This document shows positions 1-11,728 of a stretch of DNA of 64,000 nt, piece after piece. The stretch is from Mastigias papua (Eukaryota > Cnidaria > Scyphozoa > Rhizostomeae > Mastigiidae), in the NCBI GenBank assembly GCA_964019165.1, contig OZ025269.1:5793379-5857378 (forward strand), read 5' to 3'. Under the pieces are notes generated by a model. It was given only the letters and a program-made list of their open reading frames with translations. It made no database searches and was not told where the DNA came from. Position 1 is the stretch's first letter. Each line of letters starts with the position of its first letter. The position numbers and the translations under genes were made by a program.

Positions 1-620
1 GAATCCTTTTATCATCCTCACTTCGTTTGAAGCCACACAGGTCATCGGCTCTAACAGTGCAGTGTTACTTGCACTCAGAGGTGTTGTGGAAGGGAGCCGG
101 CTCGGGAGGCTAGTGTAAAATCATTCGATTTTACGGGATGCAAATATAAAAGGAATGATTCACAAAAATACAAACGGTTCCTGTTAACGATAAATGTCTC
201 TACTTATCTAATGAAAACGCAATACTCTAACGACGATCGACGACTTTGACTGAACCTCACGACAACACTGTTAACGACGAGAACAATTTCTAACGACGAC
301 TTCACATAACGACTGACTACACAGAACATTACATGCCTTATTTATACTAACACACATGACGTAACAAACTAATTATAACATATGGCGGACTAAGGGGGCA
401 ATGCAATGGCATGGTAACACAACACAACAAACAACAGTATACTAAGATTAGACAATACGTCACGGACAAGTAAAGCAACATGATGACAGTAACAGTTGGA
501 GATGATGATGATGATGCAACACTTATGATGACGGGGCAACAAAAAACGGAACACATAGGAACAGAGAACCAACGTTACTGAACATGACGAAATGAGGATA
601 AAAATAAAACTAGTACTCTA
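1..620. other. Intergenic, nothing recognised
   Basis: AT-rich sequence with short open frames only. No coding similarity, terminal repeats or RNA gene was recognised. Confidence 0.4.
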
Positions 621-890
621 ACACTAGCCCCTTTTGGTACAATGAAGAGAATTGTGGGAGGCTCAGCCCCCTTTTAGTTATCTTAAACTAGTTTGGTGAA
701 CTTCTGGCTTGGTAGTACGAACCAACCCTGTACTACAGTTTTATGAATATTTTACCTAAATTATGCGTACCTTTTGTAAAACTTTGTATGCATTCAAATT
801 TGAACAGCCTAGTGACGTCATGGGTGTGGTCATGGGTGTGACCTAAAGAATGGCCTGCAGCTTAACCCCCATTGTTAACTCTTTAGTATG
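620..890 (+). repeat. Dispersed repeat, paralogue of 50180-50550
   Basis: Shares ordered blocks with 50180-50550: a 'ggctcagccccctt' block, then 'gcttggtagta', then a stretch reading roughly 'tgtactacagtttt', then 'acttttg...aactttg'. This copy lacks the hammerhead-like insert found in the other one and so acts as the empty-site version. The family was not recognised. Confidence 0.6.
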
Positions 891-1700
891 GCACGACTGT
901 TTTCACTGACACGGTTGGGATCATAGATACCATAAATCCTTGATTTGGCCCCTCCCCTCAGAAAAGCTACCCTTCAATAAGCCCCAATGCTAGAACTTCC
1001 AATTATTTATAAGCCCCACCATAGATCATAATGAAGTCTTTGACAAAAACTAAGTCTTACATTTAGACTGTCTTTGTAATAGTACGGAGAATATGAACTT
1101 TGACATTGAGCTTTTTATGCGACATTTGTCGAGCAATTTTTAAAGCCCCCCCCCCCCGCGAATATGCCCCAAAAATCATAAAATATAAGTAAATCCCCAG
1201 GGAACTAATTCGAGGACTTTTTGAGGATTAACGTCAAAAGTTTAGCTATTTTGGCCCCTCCCTTCACAAAATCATACAAGGCTGTCTCCATGAGAGCCCC
1301 CTTTTTAGTGATGAATGACGTCATCAACTGTAATCTACACCCACTGCGTGTTAGAACTAATTATGTAAGTGAAGAGGAACCAAACTAAGTTTCAAGTGAA
1401 CAGAAACCAAGTTCATCAAGTTACAGTCAGTTTTCTATTGCTTAGTATCATTCATAGTTACAAATGAAAAGAGAATCATATCAAAGATTGTAGAGCTTAT
1501 TTGGAGAGATTTGGAGAAAATCTTGCAATGCATTCGGCAAGAGGAAACCCCTCCTCTTTGTTGGAAAATATCGACTATCGACCGTACCCCTACCTTCAAG
1601 CTCAAGACGTCATATATGTATGAATCCTAACATTAGGAAATTAAATTACTTGCGAACACTCGATAAAAGAAAGGTAATTTAATCCTTGGACTCAGCGCTC
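890..1700. other. Non-coding, degenerate repeat debris
   Basis: Contains fragments with 'aataagcccc' and a poly-C run near 1147. These resemble the ends of foldback elements that carry 'cttattcgagg' motifs elsewhere in the window (33960-34220). No gene was seen. Confidence 0.35.
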
Positions 1701-1719
1701 ATGGCAAAGGTTGAAGATT

Positions 1720-1900
1720 TTCTAAAGATTTTGAGATTTTTGTACAGATTTTTAAGATTTTTTTAGAGATTTAGAGATTTTTTTAGAGATTTAGAGATTT
1801 TTTGTAGATTTTGCAGATTTTCAAAGATTTTTAAGATTTTCAAGATTTTCAAAGATTTTTCAGATTTTTTAGAGGTTTTTAAAGATTTTTCAGTAACGTG
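1720..1900 (+). repeat. Degenerate tandem array of agattttt units
   Basis: About 180 bp of imperfect short units of the form 'agattttt' and 'agatttttaag', with drifting spacing and no coding potential. A similar but distinct 'gtgattttt' array flanks a dispersed repeat at 44700-45535. Confidence 0.8.
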
Positions 1901-3040
1901 TACGAGATTTTTTTGAGTGATTTGCCCCTCGGTTAGGATGACCCTTCGTTATATCTGTCCAGTGGGGTCCTATAGTATTTCTAACACACAACCCAGCCTG
2001 ACCTTAACCCTCCGCTCCTCGACCATTTGTTTATACCCAATGTCAACTGACATCGGCCAGACTCGTATTCAACCAGCAATCTTGTAAACAATAATTGCAT
2101 ATGCGAATACAGACTGCCGTGAACGATTATAAAACAGTCAAAAAGGGAAAATATAGCCATACATTATCGGGGGGGGGGCAGTTTCTCCTTTATCCACATT
2201 TACTCAATTGACCGGGAGTAGAGAATCTGCCTGCATGCCTGTGACAAAGTATGAGTATCCACTACTACTTACGATCAACCAATCCTGTGCGACAACACGT
2301 ACCTAGAGAAAGTTGCATACTAGCACTATATACCATCTTATACCATCATAATTTGTTGAACATCTCTCTTCGTCAACAGCTGCTTGACTTCTTCTGAAAA
2401 TTCTATTATTTCGGATAGATTGCTAACGAAGAATAGTTTTCTCCCGCTCTGAGCTACTGCATCCAACAGATAACTCACATGCGAGCGTATAAGGCAAATT
2501 CCAAACAGTCACGTATACCCACCCCCTGAATCCTCAAAATTCTCATTGAACCTTCTCCTCAGGACGCGCAAGGAGTTAGTTTTAAAATCGTCCAGGCCTA
2601 CCTCATATAAAAAAAAGTACTAAGAAAAAGCCGTTGCTATGTATTTTGGACCTCGTCTAACTAGCGCAGATCTACCTTCTCAAGTGACCAAAAATCAGTA
2701 CTGTTTCGATGCGCACGCAGTAAGAAAATTGCGTAGCACATTCTCAAGATGCGAAGGAACTTCTCAAATTGGCATGGAAACTACACGTAAACATTCGCAA
2801 CTGCCTAGATACCTTTCAGGATTATTGACACTTGTCAAGGCGATTTTATTACTTAATCACTATTGCTAGGTTACCACTTCGTAGAGGTATACCAAGTGTG
2901 CAGCAAATATCAGTGGGTACGGGGGTCAGCAACCTTGAGAAATCAGACTCGATTTGAGTTGACAGGTTGGTAAGGTTCGAAAATCTGGACGCTAGAAAAT
3001 CTGACATTCTCAACTGAGAATGTTGAGAAGGTCTCGATCC
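1900..3040. other. Intergenic, nothing recognised
   Basis: No exon-like or transposon protein similarity was seen. There is a poly-G run near 2170, and a short palindrome around 3003-3025 ('cattctcaactgagaatg'). Confidence 0.35.
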
Positions 3041-3049
3041 GCCTCTGAC

Positions 3050-3925
3050 TGAACTCAATATCAATACACAAAACTCCATTCCGATACACAAAACTCAAGT
3101 TCAATTCACAAAACTCAATTCCGATAAAACTTAATCTCAATACACAAAAATGTATAGAAAACTTTCTCAAGAGATAATATTTTCCACAAAATCATTTGCC
3201 CTGTTGTATTCAATCCAGGCTAGGCCACAAGTATGGCGGAAAAGGGAGATACCTTTAATTGCACAGAGTCCGAGTGTACCGGTCTTCTAGAGGAAGGGCA
3301 TGGATTCTGTGCCACTTGTGGAAGGAAGATCGATTGGGAAGAGGCTCTCGCAAAACATTACTTCAAGTTTGGATACCATTATGAAGCGATACTGGCTTTT
3401 CTTTGCAAATTCCATGACAACAGAATTAGGCTATGAACCCTAAAATATCGGCATAAAAGTTTTTGGCCTCGCCAGAAAATCGATTCCATTCGATGAAGCA
3501 GCAGTAAGAGCTAGAATAAGAGATGAATTAGATGAACCTGGCTGTATGTCTGGATATAGAAGTATATGGCATACTCTTCGAATGGAAGGCATGCATTGTA
3601 ATTCCAAGGAACTATGAATAACTTTTTCGCACCCAAAACCCTCATTCTGGACAGAACATTATGAAGACTTCTATAACACATTAACTTCGAGTCTGGTCTT
3701 CAGTGACCATGCTTTCCATGCGAAAGAGGTCATTTCCTGGTATTGAAAATTTGGGTATATGTTGTTTAAAAACGATTGTGTTATGGGAACGGGAAAGTGT
3801 ATCGAAATTGAGTTTTGTGTATTGAGATTGAGTTTTGTGTATCAGAATTGAGTTTTGTGTATTGAGATTGAGTTTTTTGTATCAGAATTAAGTTTTGTGT
3901 ATCGGAATTGAGTTCTGTGTTTCGA
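3050..3925 (+). mobile_element. Decayed integrase-bearing element with inverted tandem ends
   Basis: A degenerate coding fragment (3233-3640) sits between two short tandem arrays that are inverted copies of each other. The left array (about 3052-3150) repeats units like 'caatacacaaaactcaatt', and the right array (about 3797-3927) repeats the reverse complement, 'gagttttgtgtattgag'. Units are roughly 20 bp, alternating 'caatacac' and 'cgatacac'. This is the layout of a DNA transposon with subterminal inverted repeats. Exact ends and a target duplication could not be fixed. Confidence 0.55.
3233..3640 (+). pseudogene. N-terminal fragment of an rve-type integrase/transposase
   Basis: The fragment opens with a small zinc-ribbon-like Cys pattern (FNCTES.CTG...FCATCGRK) followed by a helical segment (HYFKFGYHYEAILAFL). 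After an in-frame stop near 3434 and a frameshift it continues with ARKSIPFDEAAVRARI and CMSGYRSIWHTLRMEGMH. Order and spacing match the N-terminus of integrase-core proteins that are widespread in cnidarian and fish genomes; this is from general knowledge of that family. The catalytic DDE core is missing, because the similarity stops near 3640. It is a broken relic, not a working gene. Confidence 0.55.
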
Positions 3926-3929
3926 TGGA

Positions 3930-4695
3930 AATTTTAGCGATCAGACTTATGTCTTTTGCACTTATGAGCCACCGTACTGAATGCATGACAAGTCATGTAT
4001 AAAGAGCACCATCTACCAAGCACCGTGCATTAAACCTGGCAGTAAGTGGTAGTGAAGATTGCCAAATCCACTGCATTAAAGCAGCCCAACCATGATAAAA
4101 TGCTGCTAATACAGCTTTGGTCAAACTCAACGAATATTTGCAGAACATTAGCTTCTGACTGTTCGATTTCTGCAGGGATGCCGGAACATATTTTTGAGTG
4201 GGGGGGGGGGCTGGTGATGAGTTCCAAGTCCATATGGAAGTATGCAAGAATGGCGGTGGTAGGGAGGCAGTAGGGGGTCAGGGGAGGAGATCCTGAAAAA
4301 ATTTTGCAATCCATGCCCTATAATTCAATGGGAAACGCCTTGTTTGAATACAGGCATGCATCCAGTCTTGGTAGAAAACGGAAGACAGAATCATTGAAGT
4401 GTTGGTGCGAAAATTGAATAGGCTTTATTGCTACTCTATAAAGATTGTTGCCAGATCAGGTAAAATTATAAAGACACATTTTCAGAGCAACGAGATCATG
4501 TTAAGCAGTAGGTGACCAAGAGCACAGAACCCTTCCCTGACTTTATATGTTTATGAGACTTTTGGACCAGTCTATAGCACCACGTTTTGAAAAAACTTGG
4601 GTTATTTACCTCCAATAGGTCCTGATGACTCCAGCGCTGGTAAGTGAACTTTAACACAGAAAAAGGAGATCTAATTTCTATTTGGATCGAAGGCG
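3930..4695. other. Non-coding, nothing recognised
   Basis: Overlapping short open frames on both strands around 4000-4310 show no recognisable motif. A poly-G run lies at about 4200-4210. Confidence 0.35.
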
Positions 4696-4817
<122 letters not shown>

Positions 4818-5119
4818 TGTCTGTCTTTTCCTGTACGCTACTTACGGGGCCTAGGCTGACCCTGAGGTCAGTGTTGCCTTCAAATTGTTTAGCTGAGGTG
4901 ATTGAGTCGGCTACACTCAATCCACTCTGTTACCCCAGTAGTTACTTATCAGAACTGCAGCCTGAAGCTGCTGTGCCTGACGTTCACTGGAGGGGCCTGG
5001 TTGGACAGTTTGCCACAGGTCGTCAACATCTGCCCCAATTCTGAATCTTCGCGAAATGAATCACTATCAACTTAAGGGTAGAGTCTCTCTATGCCCGCTT
5101 ACCACCAAGAGGAGGTCTC
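4818..5119 (-). repeat. SINE-like dispersed repeat, copy A
   Basis: About 300 bp, nearly identical to copy B (5156-5472) and clearly related to copies C and D (45838-46497). Read on the minus strand it begins near 'ggagacctcctc' and ends 'cagacagatgatgatg', followed by the (ATG)n tract. Shared internal blocks include 'attgagtgtagccgactcaa' and 'ggggcagatgttga'. No reading frame is preserved between copies. The tail position suggests retroposition, but no clear pol III A or B box was found. Confidence 0.75.
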
Positions 5120-5155
5120 CATCATCATCATCATCATCATCAGCATCATCATCAT
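5119..5155 (+). repeat. Short (ATC)n tract between SINE-like copies
   Basis: Twelve ATC-type units with one AGC interruption, joining copies A and B head to tail. Confidence 0.9.
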
Positions 5156-5472
5156 CTGTCTGTCTTTTCCCGTACGCGCCTTACGGGGTCTAGGCTGACC
5201 CTGGGGTCAGTGTTGCCTTCAAATTGTTTAGAAGAGGTGATTGAGTCGGCTACACTCAATCCACTCTGTTACCCCAGCAGTTACTTATCAGAACTGCAGC
5301 CTGAAGCTGCTGTGCCTGACTTTCACTGGAGGGGCTTGGTTGGGCAGTTTGCCACAGGTCATCAACATCTGCCCCAATTCTGAATCTCTGCGAAATGAAT
5401 CACTATCAACTTAAGGGCAGTGTCTCTCTGCGCCCGCTTGCCACCACGAGGAGGTCTCCAACCATGGGCTAG
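5156..5472 (-). repeat. SINE-like dispersed repeat, copy B
   Basis: The most complete copy on this side, with both the 'tagcccatggttggagacct' start (minus strand) and the 'cagacagatgatg' end. Differences from copy A are scattered substitutions, so the pair arose by duplication or by repeated insertion into the microsatellite. Confidence 0.78.
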
Positions 5473-6051
<579 letters not shown>

Positions 6052-6227
6052 TTATTTATTTATTTATTTTTTAATTTATTTAGAGTACGCTGTTTATACA
6101 CTAGTTGATTTACAATAGAAAAGAAATATGCTAAGAGTATATGGATATGTAACAAACTAAGTAAATAAAGGATGAACAGAAGAAAAATAATAAATAGGTT
6201 TGGTCATCTCGTTAATCTTTTAGTCGG

Positions 6228-6655
6228 TCAGAAACCCAGCATATATGTTTTGCGCAGCATGCAGTTGCACCTATCACAATTCCAAGATCTGATGTGTTTT
6301 TTGAAAACTATAAGGTTTGCTGATGTTTTAGTCTCATGAGGGAAAAGTTGCCACAATTTATTCCTAAGGTAGCCTATGGTTTCAACCCCATAAGAGGTTG
6401 CTCTCACTTCGTGAAGTTTGGCGTCATTGTCATGCCTAAGATTATGGCAAACATCGCGTTCCCTGAAAATTTCCTTAATGAACGGTGGATTTAGCATTGC
6501 TTTTGTTTTAAAGATCTCAGTCATAAGCGACTGCAGATTCCTTATATGAACAGGTACCGACTTGGCTTGTTCCAAGAGGAGAGCAAAGTCATGTCTATTT
6601 TTTACATCCAATGCGCAGAGCTCTTTCATGAACGTGATTTATTTTGTAGCGGACA
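6228..6655 (-). pseudogene. LINE reverse transcriptase C-terminal remnant
   Basis: The minus-strand frame carries the usual tail of CR1/Jockey-type LINE polyproteins: HIRNLQSLMTEIFKTK, NPPFIKEIF, YGVETIGYLRNKLWQLFP and a terminal Cys-rich segment (CDRCNCMLRK). The 5' portion is cut off by the LTR element inserted at 6664. Only the 3' end is present, and the catalytic reverse transcriptase motifs are missing. Confidence 0.75.
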
Positions 6656-6663
6656 GTAGCTAC

Positions 6664-7665
6664 TGTAATACTGCTAGTTTGTTTGGTAGATTTTTGCTAG
6701 ACTGTTTGGATAGATTTTATATAAACTAACACCTTGTTAACTAGGCCGAAGACAGAGTGGCTTGCGAAAGCACTCGTGTCTAAATTCGTATTCTACATTT
6801 AGTGTTGTTTATCGCACTTGGACTCTCAGTGCTTGGGAAAGACTGAGGAGTGCCATTTGGCGTTTATTGTATTAGTTGTTTCGTCGAGGCTCCATGGGGT
6901 AGAGCCAGTATTATTGCTAGTTTTAAGGTTAAGTTAGTTTACGAAATTAGGTTAGGACGCATATATAAATAATAGTATTTTATAGCATCGAGTTTAGGAT
7001 TCAGTATTATTGCCATTGCACTATGCATAAATATAGCCTTGTCATCATTCCGTTAGATTAGCTACATGACCGAGCATTACACAGCATTCTTATCTATTGT
7101 CTAAGGAAGTCTAGAAAGAGCCAGGATTACGCAATGCTTCTTTTGGATTGAAATCTGCATCGTAATCATTAGCTGGTTAGCAGCAAAACTGCTGACACAA
7201 CATTAGGTGTTAATAAGTATATATAGCCCTCGCGCATTAAGTTAGAGAGGAAAGAGTTGGAGGAAAGAGTTGGAGGAAAGAGTTGGAAGAAAGAGTTGGA
7301 GAAAGAGTTGGAAGAGAGTTGGAATAGAGTTGAATAGAGTTGGGAATAGAGTTACAGTTAGAAATGAGATGAGTACAACTTAGAGCCATGGCGAGGACGT
7401 ATGTCACTCAGCCGAGCCATGTATATAGATAGACATTAGTTTAAATAGTTCCAATAAATATGGTATACCAAAGCTGATTACTCTCTGGATATGATTCTGA
7501 TTCGACAACGAATTAAAGACCGCTCGCAGCCATCACAGAAGATCACATCGCCTTAGCTCAACATCTACAGTAGAGTTTGGTCCACAACGAGAATAATAAT
7601 CATCATCACCAATTCCAAATCCATTTCGTTCACTTTCACATATTTTTTCATTTTTACATTTCACA
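6664..7665 (+). repeat. 5' long terminal repeat
   Basis: 1,002 bp with TG...CA ends. It contains TATA-like 'tatatataaataa' and 'gtatatatagccc' stretches, a short tandem block of 'gaaagagttgga' units (about 7250-7345) and an AATAAA signal near 7452. This order is compatible with promoter and polyadenylation functions, but that is inferred only. Confidence 0.95.
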
Positions 7666-7666
7666 A

Positions 7667-7684
7667 TGGTGACAGGAGTGGGAT
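7667..7684 (+). other. tRNA primer binding site
   Basis: 'tggtgacaggagtgggat' begins with TGG (the complement of tRNA CCA) one base inside the LTR. It resembles the leucine-tRNA type binding site of Mag/Steamer-like Gypsy elements; that comparison is from memory. It suggests a Gypsy-type parent. Confidence 0.75.
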
Positions 7685-8072
7685 AATAAACAGGTGCTTG
7701 CAAAAGACCGCTTATCCACAAACCACAATTTTTCGCTCGATCAAGACATTGGTTTGGAATTTTCTTGGACCAAAGGCGACGACCAACCGGATCATGAGTC
7801 CAACCGGACGCACACCCTTGAAAGGTAAAGAACATTCCATTCGTTGATTAGAAGACAAGAAAGATAATTTTTTCGACAGACGTAAGGCGACTAACACTGG
7901 CAGTGATGTTACAGAGTTTGCACACCCTTAAAAGCGTCAAGTGAGAACATTATCTTCGTGTATTTAATTATTGTATTTGCGTCAATTTTAGTGTGTCATT
8001 AATCTATTACCTTTGTAGTTGTATTATGTATGTTCAGAAATAAGATTCGAATCGAGGACGATTCTTTATTTT
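7685..8072 (+). other. Short non-coding interior of LTR element
   Basis: About 390 bp with no gag, protease, reverse transcriptase or integrase motif in any frame. Short minus-strand frames crossing it show no similarity. It may hold a packaging signal, but nothing in the sequence proves this. Confidence 0.6.
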
Positions 8073-8085
8073 GGATAGGGAGGTA
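8073..8085 (+). other. Polypurine tract
   Basis: 'ggatagggaggta' lies directly before the 3' LTR. This is the position and composition expected for the plus-strand primer. Confidence 0.75.
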
Positions 8086-9087
8086 TGTAATACTGCTAGT
8101 TTGTTTGGTAGATTTTTGCTAGACTGTTTGGATAGATTTTATATAAACTAACACCTTGTTAACTAGGCCGAAGACAGAGTGGCTTGCGAAAGCACTCGTG
8201 TCTAAATTCGTATTCTACATTTAGTGTTGTTTATCGCACTTGGACTCTCAGTGCTTGGGAAAGACTGAGGAGTGCCATTTGGCGTTTATTGTATTAGTTG
8301 TTTCGTCGAGGCTCCATGGGGTAGAGCCAGTATTATTGCTAGTTTTAAGGTTAAGTTAGTTTACGAAATTAGGTTAGGACGCATATATAAATAATAGTAT
8401 TTTATAGCATCGAGTTTAGGATTCAGTATTATTGCCATTGCACTATGCATAAATATAGCCTTGTCATCATTCCGTTAGATTAGCTACATGACCGAGCATT
8501 ACACAGCATTCTTATCTATTGTCTAAGGAAGTCTAGAAAGAGCCAGGATTACGCAATGCTTCTTTTGGATTGAAATCTGCATCGTAATCATTAGCTGGTT
8601 AGCAGCAAAACTGCTGACACAACATTAGGTGTTAATAAGTATATATAGCCCTCGCGCATTAAGTTAGAGAGGAAAGAGTTGGAGGAAAGAGTTGGAGGAA
8701 AGAGTTGGAAGAAAGAGTTGGAGAAAGAGTTGGAAGAGAGTTGGAATAGAGTTGAATAGAGTTGGGAATAGAGTTACAGTTAGAAATGAGATGAGTACAA
8801 CTTAGAGCCATGGCGAGGACGTATGTCACTCAGCCGAGCCATGTATATAGATAGACATTAGTTTAAATAGTTCCAATAAATATGGTATACCAAAGCTGAT
8901 TACTCTCTGGATATGATTCTGATTCGACAACGAATTAAAGACCGCTCGCAGCCATCACAGAAGATCACATCGCCTTAGCTCAACATCTACAGTAGAGTTT
9001 GGTCCACAACGAGAATAATAATCATCATCACCAATTCCAAATCCATTTCGTTCACTTTCACATATTTTTTCATTTTTACATTTCACA
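8086..9087 (+). repeat. 3' long terminal repeat
   Basis: Same length as the 5' LTR, and apparently identical to it when compared block by block. It is followed by the CTAC target duplication. Confidence 0.95.
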
Positions 9088-9370
9088 CTACCATAAAGTG
9101 TTATAGCTTTCCATTATCCATATATCTAGATATGCGGACAAGTGCATGGAGCTATTTCATTTCAAATCAATATTTAAAGTTGGTATTTACGGTAGTGTCA
9201 AGATGGCACTAATTCAAACCAGCTATTTACAAATATAATATATACGAAGTAGAACAACAACAAAAAATATTTAAAATCAGCGACATATTTTACAGATGCA
9301 ACTATCTGCTGTCCAGCCTTTGATCCTCTTTTAAAAACGCGACAGTGTTGGTACTTGTTTGACACTGTCA

Positions 9371-10670
9371 TCAAGAGTGTTCCATAGGAAACTTCCTCGA
9401 CAGTGAATTGAGTCCAAAGCCAAGTGTCTTAATTGTTGGCAGCTCATACAAGTTTTGTATTCTTAGGTTGTATGTTATGGGTTTCTTTTCATGAAATTCC
9501 CATACAATTGAAGGGTTCAAGTGATTCATGGACTTGTAAATTCCTGTCATCAGTTTCTGCAGATTTTTGAAATGTATGCTATTGCTGCCACGTGGAGCGA
9601 GCAATGTTTCAAATGACGATTCGTTGTCTTTATAGAGGATCCTAAGCGCACGTTTATGAGTGCGGTCAAATTCTTTATTTGCACCTTTATTGCAGAATAG
9701 CCACATCAAAGGACAATAATTGAAGTTCGACAAAATTACCGTATCACAAACTGTTAATGCCTGCTCTCTAGAGATATAATTATTCAGCCTAGCAAATTCA
9801 CTGAACTTTTTATTGACTTTTTGAACATAACGTTTGAATGTGTTTGTTAAACGTTAATTTGCTGTCAATTTCCACTCCTAAAAGTTTAACGTGACCTACT
9901 GTAGGTACTTTGTTTTCCTCAATGTTAAGACGAAATCATTTTCCCATGCAAACCAAGGAACATTAGCTGGAATTGTTTAGGGTTAGCAACCATTCCGTTG
10001 CTTTTAAACCAGTCTAGTAATTTACTGAGATCATTCTCCAAATCGGTCACTATTTCTTGTAGATCATGTCCACAAGAGTATATGGTGTTATCTGCAAAAT
10101 TACATATCTCAGAGTCTAGATTAATGAGACAGAGGTCATTGATAAATATATTAAAGAGCAAGGGACCTACGACCGATCCTTGTGGGACCCCAATTTTTTA
10201 TTTCTTTTGAAGTACTTCTATGTGAACCAATTTTTACCCTTTGACGACGGTTATCCAGATAACTGTACATTAAGCTAAGGCTATTTACATCTAGTCCATA
10301 AGCTTCCAATTTTGCAATAAGGAGGTCATAAGGCAGAAAGTCATATGCCTTGGATAAATCCATTAGAATAGTCCCTACTATACCTGACACGTCAAGACAT
10401 TGCCTCCATTTTTCTATCAATCGTATCAAAGCATGTTGCGTACTAAACCCCTCTCTAAAATCACATAAGATTTTGAGAGTCTATCACAAAAGTACGAGCT
10501 GATTTGTTCTTTAAGAATTCTTTCATGGATTTAGAAACAGCAGGTAAGACACTTATAGGTCTAAAGTTTCCCTTAGAAGTTGAATCATCGTTTTTGAAAA
10601 TAGGGCTAAGATCAGCTTCCTTCAGTTCATTTGGAAACTTACAATCATAGATAGCAGAATTGATACAGTC
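9371..10670 (-). pseudogene. LINE reverse transcriptase remnant
   Basis: On the minus strand several frames add up to one LINE reverse transcriptase. In order they show a fingers motif (FPNELKEADLSPIFK...NFRPISVLPAVSK), a palm A motif (ILMDLSKAYDFLPYDLLIAKL), a degenerate catalytic motif (EICNFADNTIY where FADD is expected) and the C-terminal tail (THKRALRILYKDN...NLQKLMTGIYKS). FADN in place of FADD, plus frameshifts and stops, show it is dead. Confidence 0.8.
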
Positions 10671-10689
10671 AGTTAGGTGGGGGCAAATT

Positions 10690-11090
10690 ATTTCCCTCTG
10701 CTGCTACTGGCTAACTTTTCTACAAAGGGTTGTATCATGTTTCTTAGAGGACAAAGAGTGGTCTTAAGTTATAACGAGAAGGTTTTCCTCAGTACTTTCT
10801 TTTACCAGAGCTTCACCTATTCTAAGGGATATTTCGTTTCCTCCTTTGGCACTAAATATCATTAGATGGCATTTATCTTCATTCAGCTTAATGAAATTAT
10901 TTGGAAACCACTCTGTTAGTTTCTGCGCACCGTGTTCTAGACGTTCGATGATGTTTCCAGTATTTGCGTCACGTGCATAAATAATTGTATCATCTGCAAA
11001 ATTGCAGATCTCTGTTTCCTCAAGGAACATAAAAACACCATTAATATAGTTATTGAAAAGGAGGGGGCCAAAACAGAGCCTGTGAGTTAT
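10690..11090 (-). pseudogene. Second LINE reverse transcriptase fragment
   Basis: The minus-strand frame reads GSVLAPLLF then EICNFADDTIIYARD, the B and C motifs of a LINE reverse transcriptase with the FADD catalytic pair intact. It continues with FIKLNEDKCHLMIF. It overlaps in domain content with the fragment at 9371-10670, so it is a separate copy. Both of its ends are truncated. Confidence 0.75.
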
Positions 11091-11094
11091 TTTA

Positions 11095-11728
11095 TTCCCT
11101 CAAACTACTTATTGAAAACAGATATCCAGAAGACGTTTTTCTTTCCTGCGTTCAGCGAAAACTAGCCAACTCTGCAGCAGAAAAAACGCTTGGTCCTGAG
11201 TAGTAATCAGTCTACCTAAAATTGCCCTGGATAGGTAATGTTTCATCAAAGTTTGAAAACCAAATCGATAAAACCATTATATCTTGTTTCTATGCTGTGA
11301 AGCCTCGTGTAGTCTACAATACTAGGGCCATGCTACCACCTGCTAAAAAAGATAGCTTTCCTACCACTGAAAAAAGTTGTGTAGTTCATGAATTTTTGTT
11401 CCGGTGTGAATCTCGGTAGGTAGGACGCACTACGGAGAGACTCGCAGACAGAATAAAACAACATGCTCCCATGAGTATTAGGAAGAAAAGCGATACAATA
11501 AGGGAACAGCCACCTCGTGCGTGCAAAAACAATCATCCTAAAATGAAATGAGATTTGGCCATAGGATAACATCCTACTACAAATCCAGAATGAGCAAAAC
11601 ATATGCAGACGATCATTTTCGGACCATTGGGCAAGCAAGATCGTCATTTCGTTTAAGTATTTTCGAATCAGTATACATTAAGACTCAAAACCCAGTCTTG
11701 TGTAAACAGGCAGAGTTCATTTTCTCAC
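11095..11728 (+). pseudogene. Penelope-like element C-terminus with GIY-YIG nuclease
   Basis: The plus strand encodes the distal part of a Penelope-like polyprotein: a linker with RYPEDVFLSCVQRKLANSA and KLPWIGNVSSKFENQI, the lead-in VVYNTRAMLPPAKKD, then a GIY-YIG nuclease (VVHEFLFRCESR*VGRTTERLADRIKQHAP). It ends near LCKQAEFIFS. The tyrosine expected before VGRT is a TAG stop, and at least one frameshift follows. The protein is therefore inactive. A MITE interrupts the element just after this fragment. Confidence 0.8.

Larger units (their letters stand above)
6664..9087 (+). mobile_element. Young non-autonomous LTR retrotransposon
   Basis: Two 1,002-bp direct repeats (6664-7665 and 8086-9087) start with TG and end with CA. 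They are flanked by a 4-bp target duplication CTAC (6660-6663 and 9088-9091). The left repeat is followed after one base by an 18-bp tRNA primer binding site (7667-7684), and a purine-rich tract (8073-8085) precedes the right repeat. I saw no mismatch between the LTRs when comparing them by eye, so insertion was very recent. The 420-bp interior holds no gag or pol reading frame, so the element must be copied by another element's enzymes (LARD/TRIM type). Confidence 0.93.
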
